From Desulfobacterales bacterium (GTDB lineage: Bacteria > Desulfobacterota > Desulfobacteria > Desulfobacterales > Desulfosalsimonadaceae), in the NCBI GenBank assembly GCA_018334855.1, contig JAGXLE010000112.1:1-5538 (forward strand): a stretch of DNA of 5,538 nt. Direction: 5' to 3'. The translations under genes were made by a program, and so were the position numbers. How positions within the stretch are numbered: position 1 is the first letter of the stretch; every line of letters starts with the position of its first letter. The notes beneath the pieces were generated by a model that did not search any database, was not told the DNA's origin, and saw only the letters and a list, made by a program, of their open reading frames with translations. Positions 5,346 through 5,538 of the stretch are shown piece after piece.

Positions 5346-5538
5346 TGCATGATGGCTTCGTAAAAAGCTGTTTATCCCGCTTGGGCGGTATTTTTGAAGA
5401 AAGTAAATCCGTAACCATCTTGGCTGATCGGCGGCGCGAAAAAGGAATTTCCTCGCTCCAGGAGCCTCTTTGCGCCTCAATTTCCGCTCGGAAACCCGCT
5501 TTTCCGCACCGCCGTCAGGGCAACAAAGTGCAATTTCG
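5346..5538. repeat. Inverted-repeat-rich non-coding block, possible dispersed repeat element
   Basis: No open frame of note covers this stretch. GATGGCTTCGTAA (5351–5363) faces ATCCGTAACCATC (5407–5419) as an imperfect inverted repeat (9 of 13) around the terminator-like hairpin. A longer stem pairs CTGA plus CGGCGGCGCGAAAAAG (5424–5444, one bulged T) with CTTTTCCGCACCGCCG plus TCAG (5499–5518), 18 of 20 pairs. Alternative or nested pairings are GGCGCGAA with TTTGCGCC (5433–5440 / 5469–5476) and a perfect hairpin TTTCC-GCTC-GGAAA (5481–5494). I associate the phrase TTCGTAAAAAG with repeated intergenic sequences in Desulfobacterales, from memory only. The block runs to the window edge and may continue. 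Confidence 0.5.
5374..5395 (+). terminator. Weak intrinsic terminator candidate after the nitroreductase
   Basis: ATCCCGC (5374–5380) pairs with GCGGTAT (5385–5391) across a TTGG loop, with one C·T mismatch, and is followed by a T-run to 5395. It starts 28 bp past the stop codon, a suitable place to end the rightward unit. The stem is short (6 of 7 pairs), so efficiency is uncertain, and the hairpin may simply be part of the surrounding repeat. Confidence 0.4.

Overview
The window looks like chromosomal DNA from a Gram-negative anaerobe of the Desulfobacterota, most likely a sulfate reducer of the Desulfobacterales type. I infer this from the gene order DUF4416–yicC–remA–gmk, from a BadI/MenB-like hydrolase beside a nitroreductase, and from the style of the intergenic repeat at the right end. 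No marker gene here proves the taxonomy. All protein names rest on motif recognition by eye, not on database searches.

Left two-thirds (23–3428, minus strand): six genes read leftward in what looks like one operon. In transcription order they are a 57-residue Trm112-like zinc protein, a DUF4416 protein, a YicC-family endoribonuclease, a RemA/DUF370 regulator, guanylate kinase (gmk) and the 23S rRNA 2'-O-methyltransferase RlmB. Gaps are 34, -8 (overlap), 37, 7 and 27 bp. The common thread is RNA and nucleotide housekeeping: rRNA modification, RNA decay, GMP phosphorylation and a small DNA-binding regulator. A candidate extended -10 promoter lies about 60 bp upstream of the first gene.

Divergent intergenic region (3429–3808, 380 bp): it holds the promoter just mentioned, a CRP-like palindrome, small inverted repeats and the ribosome binding site of the next gene. 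I see no convincing gene or tRNA in it.

Right third (3809–5345, plus strand): two genes run rightward, 70 bp apart, each with a strong Shine-Dalgarno. The first is a crotonase-fold enzyme intermediate between MenB (naphthoyl-CoA ring closure) and BadI (ketocyclohexanecarboxyl-CoA ring opening), with BadI resemblance the stronger. The second is an FMN nitroreductase-fold protein of the PnbA/NfnB-like group. They may form a small catabolic or redox module, perhaps for alicyclic or aromatic acyl-CoA compounds, but that is inference.

Right edge (5346–5538): a non-coding, inverted-repeat-rich block begins straight after the nitroreductase stop. It includes a terminator-like hairpin and a 20-bp imperfect long-range stem, and may be a dispersed repeat element. 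I found no convincing new defence system, CRISPR array, transposase or phage gene. The best leads are the crotonase/nitroreductase pair, the RemA variant, and the structured repeat.
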